Assembly: GCA_947589165.1 (NCBI GenBank) | Contig: CANQCH010000075.1 | Location: 1 to 5,552 of the forward strand | Origin: an uncultured Bacilli bacterium | GTDB lineage: Bacteria > Bacillota_I > Bacilli_A > RF39 > UBA660 | Reading direction: 5' to 3' | Length of the DNA stretch: 5,552 nucleotides | Shown here: positions 1-5,552 of the stretch, piece by piece | Position numbering within the stretch: position 1 is the stretch's first letter | How the letters are laid out: the number at the start of each line of letters is the position of its first letter | Position numbers and translations under genes: made by a program | The notes under the pieces: generated by a model | What the model was told of the DNA's origin: nothing | Seen by the model: the letters and a program-made list of their open reading frames with translations, nothing else | The model's database searches: none

Positions 1-1032
1 TCTATAAGTATTATTTTAACTAGTGTCGATTCTAGCTTAAATACGATTACGGCTTTAAATGCCCAAATATTAATTGGGGGTTATCAAATCAGTAGTTGGG
101 CTTTTACGTTAATTATGGCAGTCGCAATTGTTATTTTAGCCTTTTTATTAACCAGTATTACGGAAAATATTATTGCCAAACGCCTAGATAAATATGAATT
201 TCCCGAAGAAGAAGTAGAAGACGATTTAGTTTTAACGAAAAGAAAAATGCGGGGGTTATTACTGGCCGGCATTGTGGGAATTATTTATCTTTTAGTCTTT
301 ATTTATAACATTATTCCGGGTTTACCTTTTTCCGGTAATTTACTCGATTATAGTCAAACTTTATATATTGATAAACTATTTAGTTATGAATCATTCTTTA
401 CCAATGGATTCGTCTTTATTGTTGCCGTTTTCTTTATTTTATTAGGTTTAAGTTATGGTATTGGGGCGAAAACCATTACGAACAATAAAGAATTTATTGA
501 TGGTTTAGGTCATTCATTAAACGGGATTGGGAAAATCTTAGTCATGATTTTTGCCGCCGCGACTTTTATTAGCATTTTTAAACAAACTAATATTGGGAAT
601 GTGTTAACTGTTGCTTTAGCTAATATTATTAATAAAGTATCCTTTAGTGGTTTACCTTTATTACTATTATTATTTGTTATTTCCATTGTTACGACAATCG
701 TTTTACCTAATTCGGTGACGAAATGGTCTATTGTCGGGGCTGTTGCCGTACCGGTAGTGATGAATGCCGGGATTGCCCCCGAATTTGCGCAAACGGTTTT
801 CCGGTTTGGAGAATCAGTATCTTTAGGTTTGACCCCAGTTTTTGCTTATTTTATTGTTTACTTAGCTTATTTAGAAAAATATAATCAAGGTAATAAAAAT
901 ATTAAATTTTTTAAAGCCATTGGAATCCAATTACCATATACTGCCGTTACTTTCCTAGTTTTCCTAGGCTTGATTGTGATTTGGTATTTAATTGGGTTAC
1001 CATTAGGTATTAACACAGGAATTGCCTTATAG
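1..1032 (+). CDS. AbgT-family transporter, C-terminal 343 residues (5' end outside window)
   Basis: This is the C-terminal portion of a polytopic membrane transporter. The frame is open from base 1, so the ATG at 115 is an internal methionine and not the start. AbgT proteins are about 500 residues, so roughly the first third is missing. Numbering from the first codon, hydrophobic segments lie near residues 33-55, 82-105, 131-150, 178-195, 218-236, 243-260, 278-293 and 313-335. AbgT hallmarks are visible: TNIGNVLTVALA, the LPNSVTKW stretch (235-242), RFGES (268-272) followed by P279, PYTAV, and the closing IGLPLG. Known members (AbgT, MtrF, YdaH) move p-aminobenzoyl-glutamate or export sulfonamide-like antimetabolites using an ion gradient. 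The substrate here is unknown. Aligned by spacing to my recollection of MtrF, W242, R268 and P279 are kept, the binding-site Ser is V239 and the Asp is E271. It is probably the first or an early gene of the operon, and ychF follows after 15 nt. Family call is confident; function is not. Confidence 0.85.
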   Translation, partial: SISIILTSVDSSLNTITALNAQILIGGYQISSWAFTLIMAVAIVILAFLLTSITENIIAKRLDKYEFPEEEVEDDLVLTKRKMRGLLLAGIVGIIYLLVFIYNIIPGLPFSGNLLDYSQTLYIDKLFSYESFFTNGFVFIVAVFFILLGLSYGIGAKTITNNKEFIDGLGHSLNGIGKILVMIFAAATFISIFKQTNIGNVLTVALANIINKVSFSGLPLLLLLFVISIVTTIVLPNSVTKWSIVGAVAVPVVMNAGIAPEFAQTVFRFGESVSLGLTPVFAYFIVYLAYLEKYNQGNKNIKFFKAIGIQLPYTAVTFLVFLGLIVIWYLIGLPLGINTGIAL

Positions 1033-1033
1033 T

Positions 1034-1040
1034 AAGGAGG
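1034..1040 (+). promoter_or_regulatory. Shine-Dalgarno site of ychF
   Basis: A perfect AAGGAGG lies 7 nt upstream of the ATG at 1048, immediately after the stop codon of the transporter gene. It fixes the ychF start and indicates conventional, strong translation initiation. Confidence 0.85.
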
Positions 1041-1047
1041 AAGAAAA

Positions 1048-2148
1048 ATGGGTTTAAAAGCCGGGATAGTTGGTTTACCTAATGTGGGTAAATCAACCTT
1101 ATTTAATGCGATCACGAAAAAAAATGTCTTAGCGGCAAACTTTCCTTTTGCCACGATTGAACCAAATGTGGGCGTCGTTTTTGTTCCCGATAAACGTTTA
1201 GATTTTTTAAAAGATTTATACCAACCAGCCAGTGTTGTGCCTACGACTTTTGAATTTACGGATATTGCTGGTTTAGTTAAAGGGGCTGCTTCTGGGGAAG
1301 GGTTAGGTAATAAATTTTTATCACATATTCGGGAAGTTGATGCTATTGTCGAAGTTGTTAGATGTTTTGATGATGCGAATATTACCCATGTAAGTGGAGC
1401 CACGGATCCTATTCGCGATATTGAAATTATTAATGTGGAATTAGTTCTAGCCGATTTAGATATTGTTTTAAATCGGTTAGGTAAAATTGAAAAAAAAGCT
1501 GATACGACGAAAGAAAAAGCAGTTGTCTTTGAACGTGATGTTTTAGTAAAAGCAAAAACCGCTTTAGAAAAAAATATTGCCCTTCGGGATTTAGATTTAA
1601 CGTTAGATGAAAGATTAGCACTAAAAAACTTTAATTTTTTAACTTTAAAACCAATTATTTATGTTGCTAACGTGGATGAAGAAACCGTGGTGGTCGGTGA
1701 TAATGATTATAGTTTACAAGTAAAAAATTATGCGGAAAAAGAAAATAATGGCGTAATTGTTATGTGTGCCAAATTAGAAGAACAATTAGCTAATTTAGCC
1801 GATAATGATCGGTTAGAATTTTTAAATACTTTAGGTCTTACCAATAGTGGTTTAGATAAATTGATTTTTGCAACTTATGATTTATTAGGACTTGCGACCT
1901 TTTTTACGGCTGGGAAAGATGAATGTCGAGCCTGGACTTTTAAAAAGGGCATGAAAGCACCTCAATGTGCGGGCATTATCCATAATGACTTTGAACGAGG
2001 CTTTATTAAGGCTGAAGTTATGAGCTTTGATGATTTGATGGACTTAAAAGATGAAAAGAAAGTTAAAGAAGCTGGCAAGTTGCGAATCGAAGGAAAAGAG
2101 TATATAATTAAAGATGGAGACATATGTTATTTTAGATTTAATGTCTAG
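1048..2148 (+). CDS. ychF: YchF/OLA1-family redox-regulated ATPase
   Basis: This is a cytosolic P-loop protein of the Obg-related TRAFAC class that binds ATP rather than GTP. It associates with ribosomes and is linked to stress and redox responses in other bacteria. Its 366 residues match the family length (about 363 in E. coli). Visible motifs are G1 GLPNVGKST (9-17), the ATIEPNVG switch I region (36-43), G3 DIAG (72-75) with the family-typical continuation LVKGAASGEGLGNKFL, and RCFDDANITHV (105-115). The G4 element is NVDE (208-211), that is NxxE in place of the GTPase NKxD, which is the signature of ATP preference. Residues about 130-200 form the charged coiled-coil insertion. The C-terminal TGS domain runs from about 280 to the end, with FTAGKDECRAWTF and the closing DGDICYFRFNV. 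The start is set by the AAGGAGG 7 nt upstream. It sits second in the visible operon. No anomaly was seen. Confidence 0.98.
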   Translation: MGLKAGIVGLPNVGKSTLFNAITKKNVLAANFPFATIEPNVGVVFVPDKRLDFLKDLYQPASVVPTTFEFTDIAGLVKGAASGEGLGNKFLSHIREVDAIVEVVRCFDDANITHVSGATDPIRDIEIINVELVLADLDIVLNRLGKIEKKADTTKEKAVVFERDVLVKAKTALEKNIALRDLDLTLDERLALKNFNFLTLKPIIYVANVDEETVVVGDNDYSLQVKNYAEKENNGVIVMCAKLEEQLANLADNDRLEFLNTLGLTNSGLDKLIFATYDLLGLATFFTAGKDECRAWTFKKGMKAPQCAGIIHNDFERGFIKAEVMSFDDLMDLKDEKKVKEAGKLRIEGKEYIIKDGDICYFRFNV

Positions 2149-2155
2149 AAAGGAG
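2149..2155 (+). promoter_or_regulatory. Shine-Dalgarno site of the Bax inhibitor-1 family gene
   Basis: AAAGGAG begins directly after the ychF stop codon (TAG at 2146-2148) and lies 5 nt before the ATG at 2161. It supports that start over the next in-frame methionine (residue 6), which has no comparable site. Confidence 0.75.
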
Positions 2156-2160
2156 ACAAA

Positions 2161-2805
2161 ATGCAAAATAAATTAATGAGTAAAGTCTTTGGCTGGATGA
2201 CCTTAGGTTTATTAATAACCTTTTTAACTGGTTTTATTGTTAGTCATAATGAAGTAATGTTGGTAAATATTTATGATGGGGCTTGGTATATAATCTTTGC
2301 GATTATCGAACTAGCTTTAGTAATCTTTTTATCAGCTCGGGTTATGAAGTTAAAACCCACGACCGCTAAATGTTGCTTTTTACTTTATTCCGTTGTAAGT
2401 GGTTTAACTTTTGCTTCTATATTCATTTGTTACAACTTATCATCTATTATGTTTATCTTTTTAATCACAGCCGTTTTCTTTGCTATTTTAGCTTTAATTG
2501 GTTATACAACAAAAATAGATTTAACGAAAGTTGGTAATTATTTTCTTTTCGCTTTACTAGCGGTTATTATTGTAACCATTGTTAATATTTTTGTCGGTAA
2601 CACCACGTTAGATTTAATTATTTCCATTGTTTGTGTAGCTTTATTCGTCGGCATAACGATGTATGATGTCCAAAAATTGAAACGCTTAGATGAAATGGGC
2701 TTACCGACTGATAATTTAGCTATCTTTGGCGCTCTTGATCTATACTTAGACTTTATTAATATTTTCTTACATTTATTATCTTTATTTGGAAGGAGCGATA
2801 ACTAA
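2161..2805 (+). CDS. Bax inhibitor-1/YccA (LFG/TMBIM) family membrane protein
   Basis: This is a 214-residue, seven-helix-type integral membrane protein, the usual length for bacterial YetJ/YccA relatives. Family motifs appear in order: KVFGWMTLGLLITFLTGF (8-25, TM1), GLTFASIF (81-88), GYTTKIDLTKVGNYF (114-128), FVGITMYDVQKLKR (162-175) and GALDLYLDFINIFLHLL (190-206). D169 and D197 occupy the places of the two aspartates that form the pH-sensing pair in Bacillus YetJ (Asp171/Asp195, from memory), so a pH-dependent calcium leak is a reasonable inference. Bacterial members are also tied to membrane-protein quality control, as with YccA and FtsH. D193 is unusual because a small residue such as Ser is commoner there. 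The gene starts 12 nt after ychF, and its stop overlaps the next start by one base (TAATG), so the next gene is probably translationally coupled to it. Family call is firm; physiological role is inferred. Confidence 0.95.
   Translation: MQNKLMSKVFGWMTLGLLITFLTGFIVSHNEVMLVNIYDGAWYIIFAIIELALVIFLSARVMKLKPTTAKCCFLLYSVVSGLTFASIFICYNLSSIMFIFLITAVFFAILALIGYTTKIDLTKVGNYFLFALLAVIIVTIVNIFVGNTTLDLIISIVCVALFVGITMYDVQKLKRLDEMGLPTDNLAIFGALDLYLDFINIFLHLLSLFGRSDN
2789..2795 (+). promoter_or_regulatory. Shine-Dalgarno site of the RDD gene, inside the preceding gene
   Basis: GAAGGAG lies within the last codons of the Bax inhibitor-1 family gene, 9 nt before the ATG at 2805. With the TAATG stop/start overlap at 2803-2807 this suggests translational coupling of the two membrane proteins. 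Confidence 0.75.
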
Positions 2806-3539
2806 TGGATACCGCTTTAAAAAGAATTTTAGCCTATATTGTGGATATCTTTTTAGTATCACTCGTTGCTAGTTTAATATCCACCATTGAAGTTATTAAC
2901 CCATATTATGCTAAATATGAAGAAACTTTTAATGAATATCAAGATCTATTAAGCGATTATCAAGATGAAAAATTAACTGCCGAAGAATTTAAAGAAAAAG
3001 TTGTTCCCGTTAATTATGATTTAACTAAGTATAATGTGGTTACTAATGGCCTAACAGTTATTTTAACTATCGCTTATTTTGGTATTTACCAAGGTCTTGC
3101 TAATGGGCAAACAATTGGTAAACGGTTTATGAAATTAAGAGTAGTTAGTAACAATGATAAAAAACTTAATCCCGGTAATTTTCTTTTAAGATGTATTATT
3201 TTAAATAGTATTATTTTCCGAATCTTAAATATGGTTGGGGTTTATTTCTTAAATGCTGTTAAGTTTAATAATTATAGTAATGTTATTTTTTACATCGAAG
3301 GCTTTGTGGAAATTATCATTTTTGTAATGGTTATGCTTCGCTCTGATGGTCGTGGCTTACATGATATTATTTGCAACACTAAAGTTGTTAATTTAACACC
3401 AGTGGCTAGTAAGGAGCCCATTCAAGAAACCCAACCCAAAGAAGAAAAGGTAATTGAAGCTAAAGAAGTAAAAAAAGAACCAGCTAAGAAAAAAACGACA
3501 ACGAAGAAACCCAAAAAGACGAAAACAAAAGCTAAGTAA
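2805..3539 (+). CDS. RDD-family membrane protein with lysine-rich C-terminal tail
   Basis: The 244-residue membrane protein carries the RDD domain, named for conserved Arg and Asp residues. The first motif is KRILAYIVDIFL (R7, A10, D14) in the first helix. The central GQTIGKRFMKLRVV (101-114) follows a second helix (about 82-99), and DGRGLHDIICNTKVV (181-195) follows the last helix (about 163-179). A hydrophobic stretch around 128-150 is a further membrane segment. A charged, probably extracytoplasmic loop of about 45 residues (33-77, rich in Glu, Asp, Tyr) separates helices one and two. RDD proteins are poorly characterised; some have been linked to ion or sodium/proton transport, so transport is possible but not shown. 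The tail from about 200 onward is Pro/Glu/Lys-rich and ends with 10 lysines in the last 17 residues, which suggests a disordered cytoplasmic segment that binds acidic partners (nucleic acid or lipid head groups). It is the last gene of the operon; the terminator stem overlaps its final codons and stop. Confidence 0.9.
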   Translation: MDTALKRILAYIVDIFLVSLVASLISTIEVINPYYAKYEETFNEYQDLLSDYQDEKLTAEEFKEKVVPVNYDLTKYNVVTNGLTVILTIAYFGIYQGLANGQTIGKRFMKLRVVSNNDKKLNPGNFLLRCIILNSIIFRILNMVGVYFLNAVKFNNYSNVIFYIEGFVEIIIFVMVMLRSDGRGLHDIICNTKVVNLTPVASKEPIQETQPKEEKVIEAKEVKKEPAKKKTTTKKPKKTKTKAK

Positions 3540-3567
3540 ACTAAACAAGTTTAACTTGCTTTTTTTT
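3527..3567 (+). terminator. Rho-independent terminator overlapping the end of the RDD gene
   Basis: The 5' arm (3527-3541) pairs with the 3' arm (3549-3563): AAAAGC with GCTTTT, AAGT with ACTT, and AAAC with GTTT. There is one unpaired T at 3533 and one unpaired A at 3553, and the loop is TAAACAA. A run of eight T (3560-3567) follows the GC base pairs. A smaller alternative hairpin, CAAGT-TTA-ACTTG, uses the same 3' arm. The 5' arm includes the last two codons and the TAA stop (3537-3539), so translation to the end of the gene would compete with folding. It separates the upstream operon from the gene at 3681. Confidence 0.8.
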
Positions 3568-3608
3568 AATATAAGAAAAAATAGATATGTCAAGTTAAAA
3601 TATAACAA

Positions 3609-3638
3609 TTGTCTAAACCATATAAAAAGTTGTATAAT
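3609..3638 (+). promoter_or_regulatory. Sigma-A-type promoter of the exported-protein gene
   Basis: A perfect -10 TATAAT (3633-3638) lies 18 bp downstream of TTGTCT (3609-3614), which matches the TTGACA consensus at four of six positions. Initiation would be expected near 3645, leaving a leader of about 35 nt before the ATG at 3681. The site follows the operon terminator, consistent with independent transcription of the next gene. The -35 half lies in an 8-bp palindrome (ACAATTGT, 3605-3612), which is too short to call an operator. Confidence 0.7.
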
Positions 3639-3661
3639 ATTTTTAAAGTAGTAACCCTAAT

Positions 3662-3669
3662 AAAAGGAG
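3662..3669 (+). promoter_or_regulatory. Shine-Dalgarno site of the exported-protein gene
   Basis: AAAAGGAG lies 11 nt before the ATG at 3681, slightly longer spacing than the other genes here. A TTG at 3670 directly after it is out of frame, so the ATG at 3681 is the start. The predicted protein then begins with a proper signal peptide, which supports that choice. Confidence 0.7.
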
Positions 3670-3680
3670 TTGAAAAGTTA

Positions 3681-5552
3681 ATGGAAAACCCAAAAGAAAA
3701 TAAAAGAAAGACCATCGTCTTACTTGTTGTCGCTCTTATTACCATTGTTGCCATGATTGCTGGAGCCACCTATGCCTACTTCCAAGCCCAACAAGATAAG
3801 GGTCAAAGTAGTAATGTTAATATTACCACTGGAACAACCGATAACTTAAACTTTAATATCACTGATTTGGATGTAACCAGAACCGCTATAGTAGATGAAG
3901 ACGAACATGAAGAAGTACCAATAAACATTACGATTGATAAAGTTAATTTTGCGCAAGGAAAAGCAAGCATTGGCGATGGTATAACCGCGACCGCCACCTT
4001 ACTAGCCAATGATGCGACCAATGAAGCCGAGGAAAATTATTATGTTTATTTAAATATAACCAATAATGAATTACAATATTCCAGTTATAAAAGAAACACT
4101 CCTTTAGATTCCGATCCTGATAACAAAAATACCTTAGTATTTAAAACAGAAACAGAAAAAAGTGCTGCTGAATTAGGTGAATATAGTCCAATACCCGAAT
4201 TATACTTAACCATTAAGAAAAATGGTTCTGAAATAACATCAGGAGTAACAATAAATGGTAAAGAATTAAACCATGTAGAAGAAATATTAGTAGATCCAGA
4301 TAATGAAGTAGATCCAACAAGTAAAACCTTAGGTGGCTTTGATATAACGGAAACCAAAGGATTAATTAAAATAGAAGATAAACAAACTATAACTGTAGCA
4401 AAAGATACCCCAAATAACATAAAAACAGATACCTGGGAAATAATCGTCACTTTCAAAAATTTAGAAACCGATCAAAACTTAAATACTGGAAAAGAATTAA
4501 CTGGCAAAGTAATAATTCAAAAAGAAGAATATGTACTAACTTTAGCAGAATTATGTACTGACGAAAAAGCAGCAGAATGTTTTACCAATAATTATAAAAA
4601 TGATAAAGCAATAGTTTATCATAATGCTATAGCAGCCAAAGAAGATGGAATCAAAAATCCAGATAAAGTAGCAAATGATGATTCCTATCGTTATGTAGGA
4701 GCCAATCCAAATAATTACGTTTGCTTTGGTCCTGAATGTTCAAATGAAGGAACAGATCCAAATTATAAAAACTTATATCGAATCATAGGATTCTTTAAAA
4801 ATGAAGATAGTGGCCAATATGAAATGAAAATAATCAAAGCCGATGCGGCAACAAAAGAAGACCTAGGAGAAGGAACATATCCAGAAAGTGCGTATAGAGG
4901 TGATGGTAGTACATCATCTTACCTATCTACTTATAAAGGAAAACTTACAAGCTTTGGAAATTATGCATGGAATGATACAGCCGGGACATCATCAAATAAT
5001 AATAACGTCAATATGTGGGCAGCAAGTAATTTAAATACAAAAAATTTAAACGAAACATATTATAATGCAATAGATGGAACATATCAAAGCATGGTAGTAG
5101 AACATGAATGGCAAGTTGGAGCAGCATGGAGTAGTGGTGATGCCAAAGCAGTATACGATTATGAACTAGGTTCAAATAAACTAACAGCATCAAGTAACAA
5201 TTGCTATACTCAAGGAAACATGACTGCAAGACAATGTAGTGAACCAAATGATCTAACATATACCGATCAAGTAGGCTTAATGTATATAAGTGATTATATG
5301 TATGGGACATTACCAGAATATTGGACAACCACAGCAAGTAATTATACTCGAGACGAAGTAAAAAATAATGATTGGTTATATTTAGGCTTATACGAATGGA
5401 CTATTTCTCGGGATTCGGGCCTTGGCGGTAGCGCGCGGAATGTGAGCTACGCGGGCAGTGCGTACGGCAGCAATGGCGTCTATTACAGCGACGGCGTGCG
5501 GCCTGTCCTATATCTCTCATCCAACGTGAAAATAACTGGGGGCTCTGGAACG
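3681..5552 (+). CDS. Large exported surface protein with SipW-type signal peptide and CLec-like C-terminal domain (3' end outside window)
   Basis: The frame is open for 624 codons to the window end. Residues 1-11 are polar with K5, K8, R9 and K10, 12-29 are hydrophobic, and GATYAYF (28-34) ends the signal. This resembles the SipW-dependent signals of TasA and camelysin, with likely cleavage after A32, and implies a secreted or wall-associated, possibly fibre-forming protein. Residues about 40-285 are Asn/Thr/Glu-rich with alternating hydrophobics, suggesting beta-sandwich domains. From about 286 a second module begins (LTLAELC). It contains YRYVGANPNNYVCFG (336-350), NLYRIIGFF (364-372), Cys pairs 292/300, 348/353 and 508/519, VGLMYISDYMYG (531-542), EWTISR (572-577) and VRPVLYLSSNVKI (606-618), then GGSGT. 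That layout recalls C-type-lectin-like/FGE-sulfatase-like domains (for example DUF6273) from uncultured Firmicutes, from memory and not searched. Ile codon use and the GC-rich 3' end differ from the genes upstream. It has its own promoter. Exact function is unknown; adhesion or ligand binding is inferred. Confidence 0.85.
   Translation, partial: MENPKENKRKTIVLLVVALITIVAMIAGATYAYFQAQQDKGQSSNVNITTGTTDNLNFNITDLDVTRTAIVDEDEHEEVPINITIDKVNFAQGKASIGDGITATATLLANDATNEAEENYYVYLNITNNELQYSSYKRNTPLDSDPDNKNTLVFKTETEKSAAELGEYSPIPELYLTIKKNGSEITSGVTINGKELNHVEEILVDPDNEVDPTSKTLGGFDITETKGLIKIEDKQTITVAKDTPNNIKTDTWEIIVTFKNLETDQNLNTGKELTGKVIIQKEEYVLTLAELCTDEKAAECFTNNYKNDKAIVYHNAIAAKEDGIKNPDKVANDDSYRYVGANPNNYVCFGPECSNEGTDPNYKNLYRIIGFFKNEDSGQYEMKIIKADAATKEDLGEGTYPESAYRGDGSTSSYLSTYKGKLTSFGNYAWNDTAGTSSNNNNVNMWAASNLNTKNLNETYYNAIDGTYQSMVVEHEWQVGAAWSSGDAKAVYDYELGSNKLTASSNNCYTQGNMTARQCSEPNDLTYTDQVGLMYISDYMYGTLPEYWTTTASNYTRDEVKNNDWLYLGLYEWTISRDSGLGGSARNVSYAGSAYGSNGVYYSDGVRPVLYLSSNVKITGGSGT
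5409..5507 (+). other. GC-rich, A-depleted cassette inside the C-terminal domain (candidate variable region)
   Basis: These 33 codons (residues 577-609, from the Arg of WTISR to the Val of RPV) stand out sharply. GC is 65 of 100 bases at 5411-5510, against 17 of 60 at 5341-5400. No codon ends in A here, whereas about 12 of the preceding 31 do, and 16 end in C. The encoded stretch is rich in Gly, Ser, Ala, Tyr and Asn and lies between two motifs that look conserved, where a CLec-type fold exposes its ligand-binding surface. It may be the variable repeat of a diversity-generating retroelement or a segment exchanged by recombination. The composition break is seen directly; the variability is inferred. 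Confidence 0.5.

Noticed and set aside
115..117. ATG as the start of the first gene
   Set aside because: The same frame is open back to base 1, no ribosome binding site precedes it, and the upstream residues continue the transporter's membrane topology, so it is an internal methionine.
885..1403. 172-codon open frame on the minus strand
   Set aside because: It lies across the end of the transporter gene and the start of ychF, both well supported on the plus strand. It is a shadow of AT-rich codon structure with no family motif.
3393..3608. 71-codon minus-strand frame spanning the terminator
   Set aside because: Its Phe/Leu-rich translation is the antisense of the lysine-rich tail and it crosses the terminator hairpin; no support as a gene.
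3605..3612. ACAATTGT palindrome overlapping the -35 region as a repressor operator
   Set aside because: Symmetry does not extend beyond 8 bp, and such palindromes are expected by chance in AT-rich intergenic sequence.
3568..3680. Riboswitch or structured leader upstream of the exported-protein gene
   Set aside because: Only about 35 nt separate the predicted transcription start from the ATG, too short for a known riboswitch, and no hairpin is evident.
3681..3782. Type IV prepilin signal in the exported protein
   Set aside because: The short basic leader is not followed by the G/A-F-x-x-x-E cleavage motif before the hydrophobic segment; the signal instead ends in ATYAYF like SipW-type substrates.
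4085..4456. 123-codon open frame on the minus strand
   Set aside because: Entirely antisense to the exported-protein gene, with no convincing ribosome binding site or recognisable motif; its Ser/Val-rich translation mirrors Thr/Glu/Asn-rich coding on the other strand.
5008..5337. 109-codon open frame on the minus strand
   Set aside because: Antisense to the C-terminal domain of the exported protein; its Leu/His/Tyr-rich translation is what antisense to Asn/Thr/Ala/Ser codons gives.
1..5552. Mollicute-type recoding of TGA as tryptophan
   Set aside because: All in-frame tryptophans are TGG and no TGA occurs inside the coding regions, so the window offers no evidence for or against code 4 beyond its absence here.

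Overview
The window comes from a low-GC bacterium of the Firmicutes/Bacilli type, plausibly an uncultured, small-genome gut lineage near the Mollicutes. Four things point there: AT-rich coding sequence dominated by TTA, ATT and AAA codons, strong AAGGAGG-type ribosome binding sites, very tight gene packing, and the gene families present. All stops seen are TAA or TAG and all tryptophans are TGG. There is no in-frame TGA, so nothing in the window requires genetic code 4. The exact taxon is an inference.

Positions 1-3567 look like one plus-strand transcription unit. It holds the 3' part of an AbgT-family transporter gene (1-1032, start lies outside the window), the universally conserved ATPase ychF (1048-2148), a Bax inhibitor-1/YccA-family membrane protein (2161-2805) and an RDD-family membrane protein with a lysine-rich tail (2805-3539). 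The gaps are 15 nt, 12 nt and a 1-nt stop/start overlap. An intrinsic terminator begins inside the last codons of the RDD gene. YchF is the only soluble protein of the four. No shared pathway is evident, so this may be co-transcription of housekeeping and membrane genes.

Positions 3568-3680 hold a sigma-A-like promoter and a ribosome binding site for a new gene that starts at 3681 and is still open at the end of the window (624 codons, no stop). It encodes a large exported protein. Its signal peptide ends in ATYAYF, like the SipW-dependent signals of TasA/camelysin-type proteins. The middle is beta-rich and the C-terminal part resembles the C-type-lectin-like/FGE-sulfatase-like domains of uncultured Firmicutes surface proteins.

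The most notable signal is in the last ~145 bases. Between a conserved-looking WTISR and RPVLYL, GC jumps from about 28% (5341-5400) to 65% (5411-5510). A-ending codons vanish (0 of 33) and about half the codons end in C. A short, compositionally foreign, probably variable ligand-facing cassette at the end of a CLec-like domain is what the variable repeat of a diversity-generating retroelement looks like, or a cassette exchanged by gene conversion. No reverse transcriptase or template repeat lies in the window, so this is a hypothesis to be tested in the flanking sequence.
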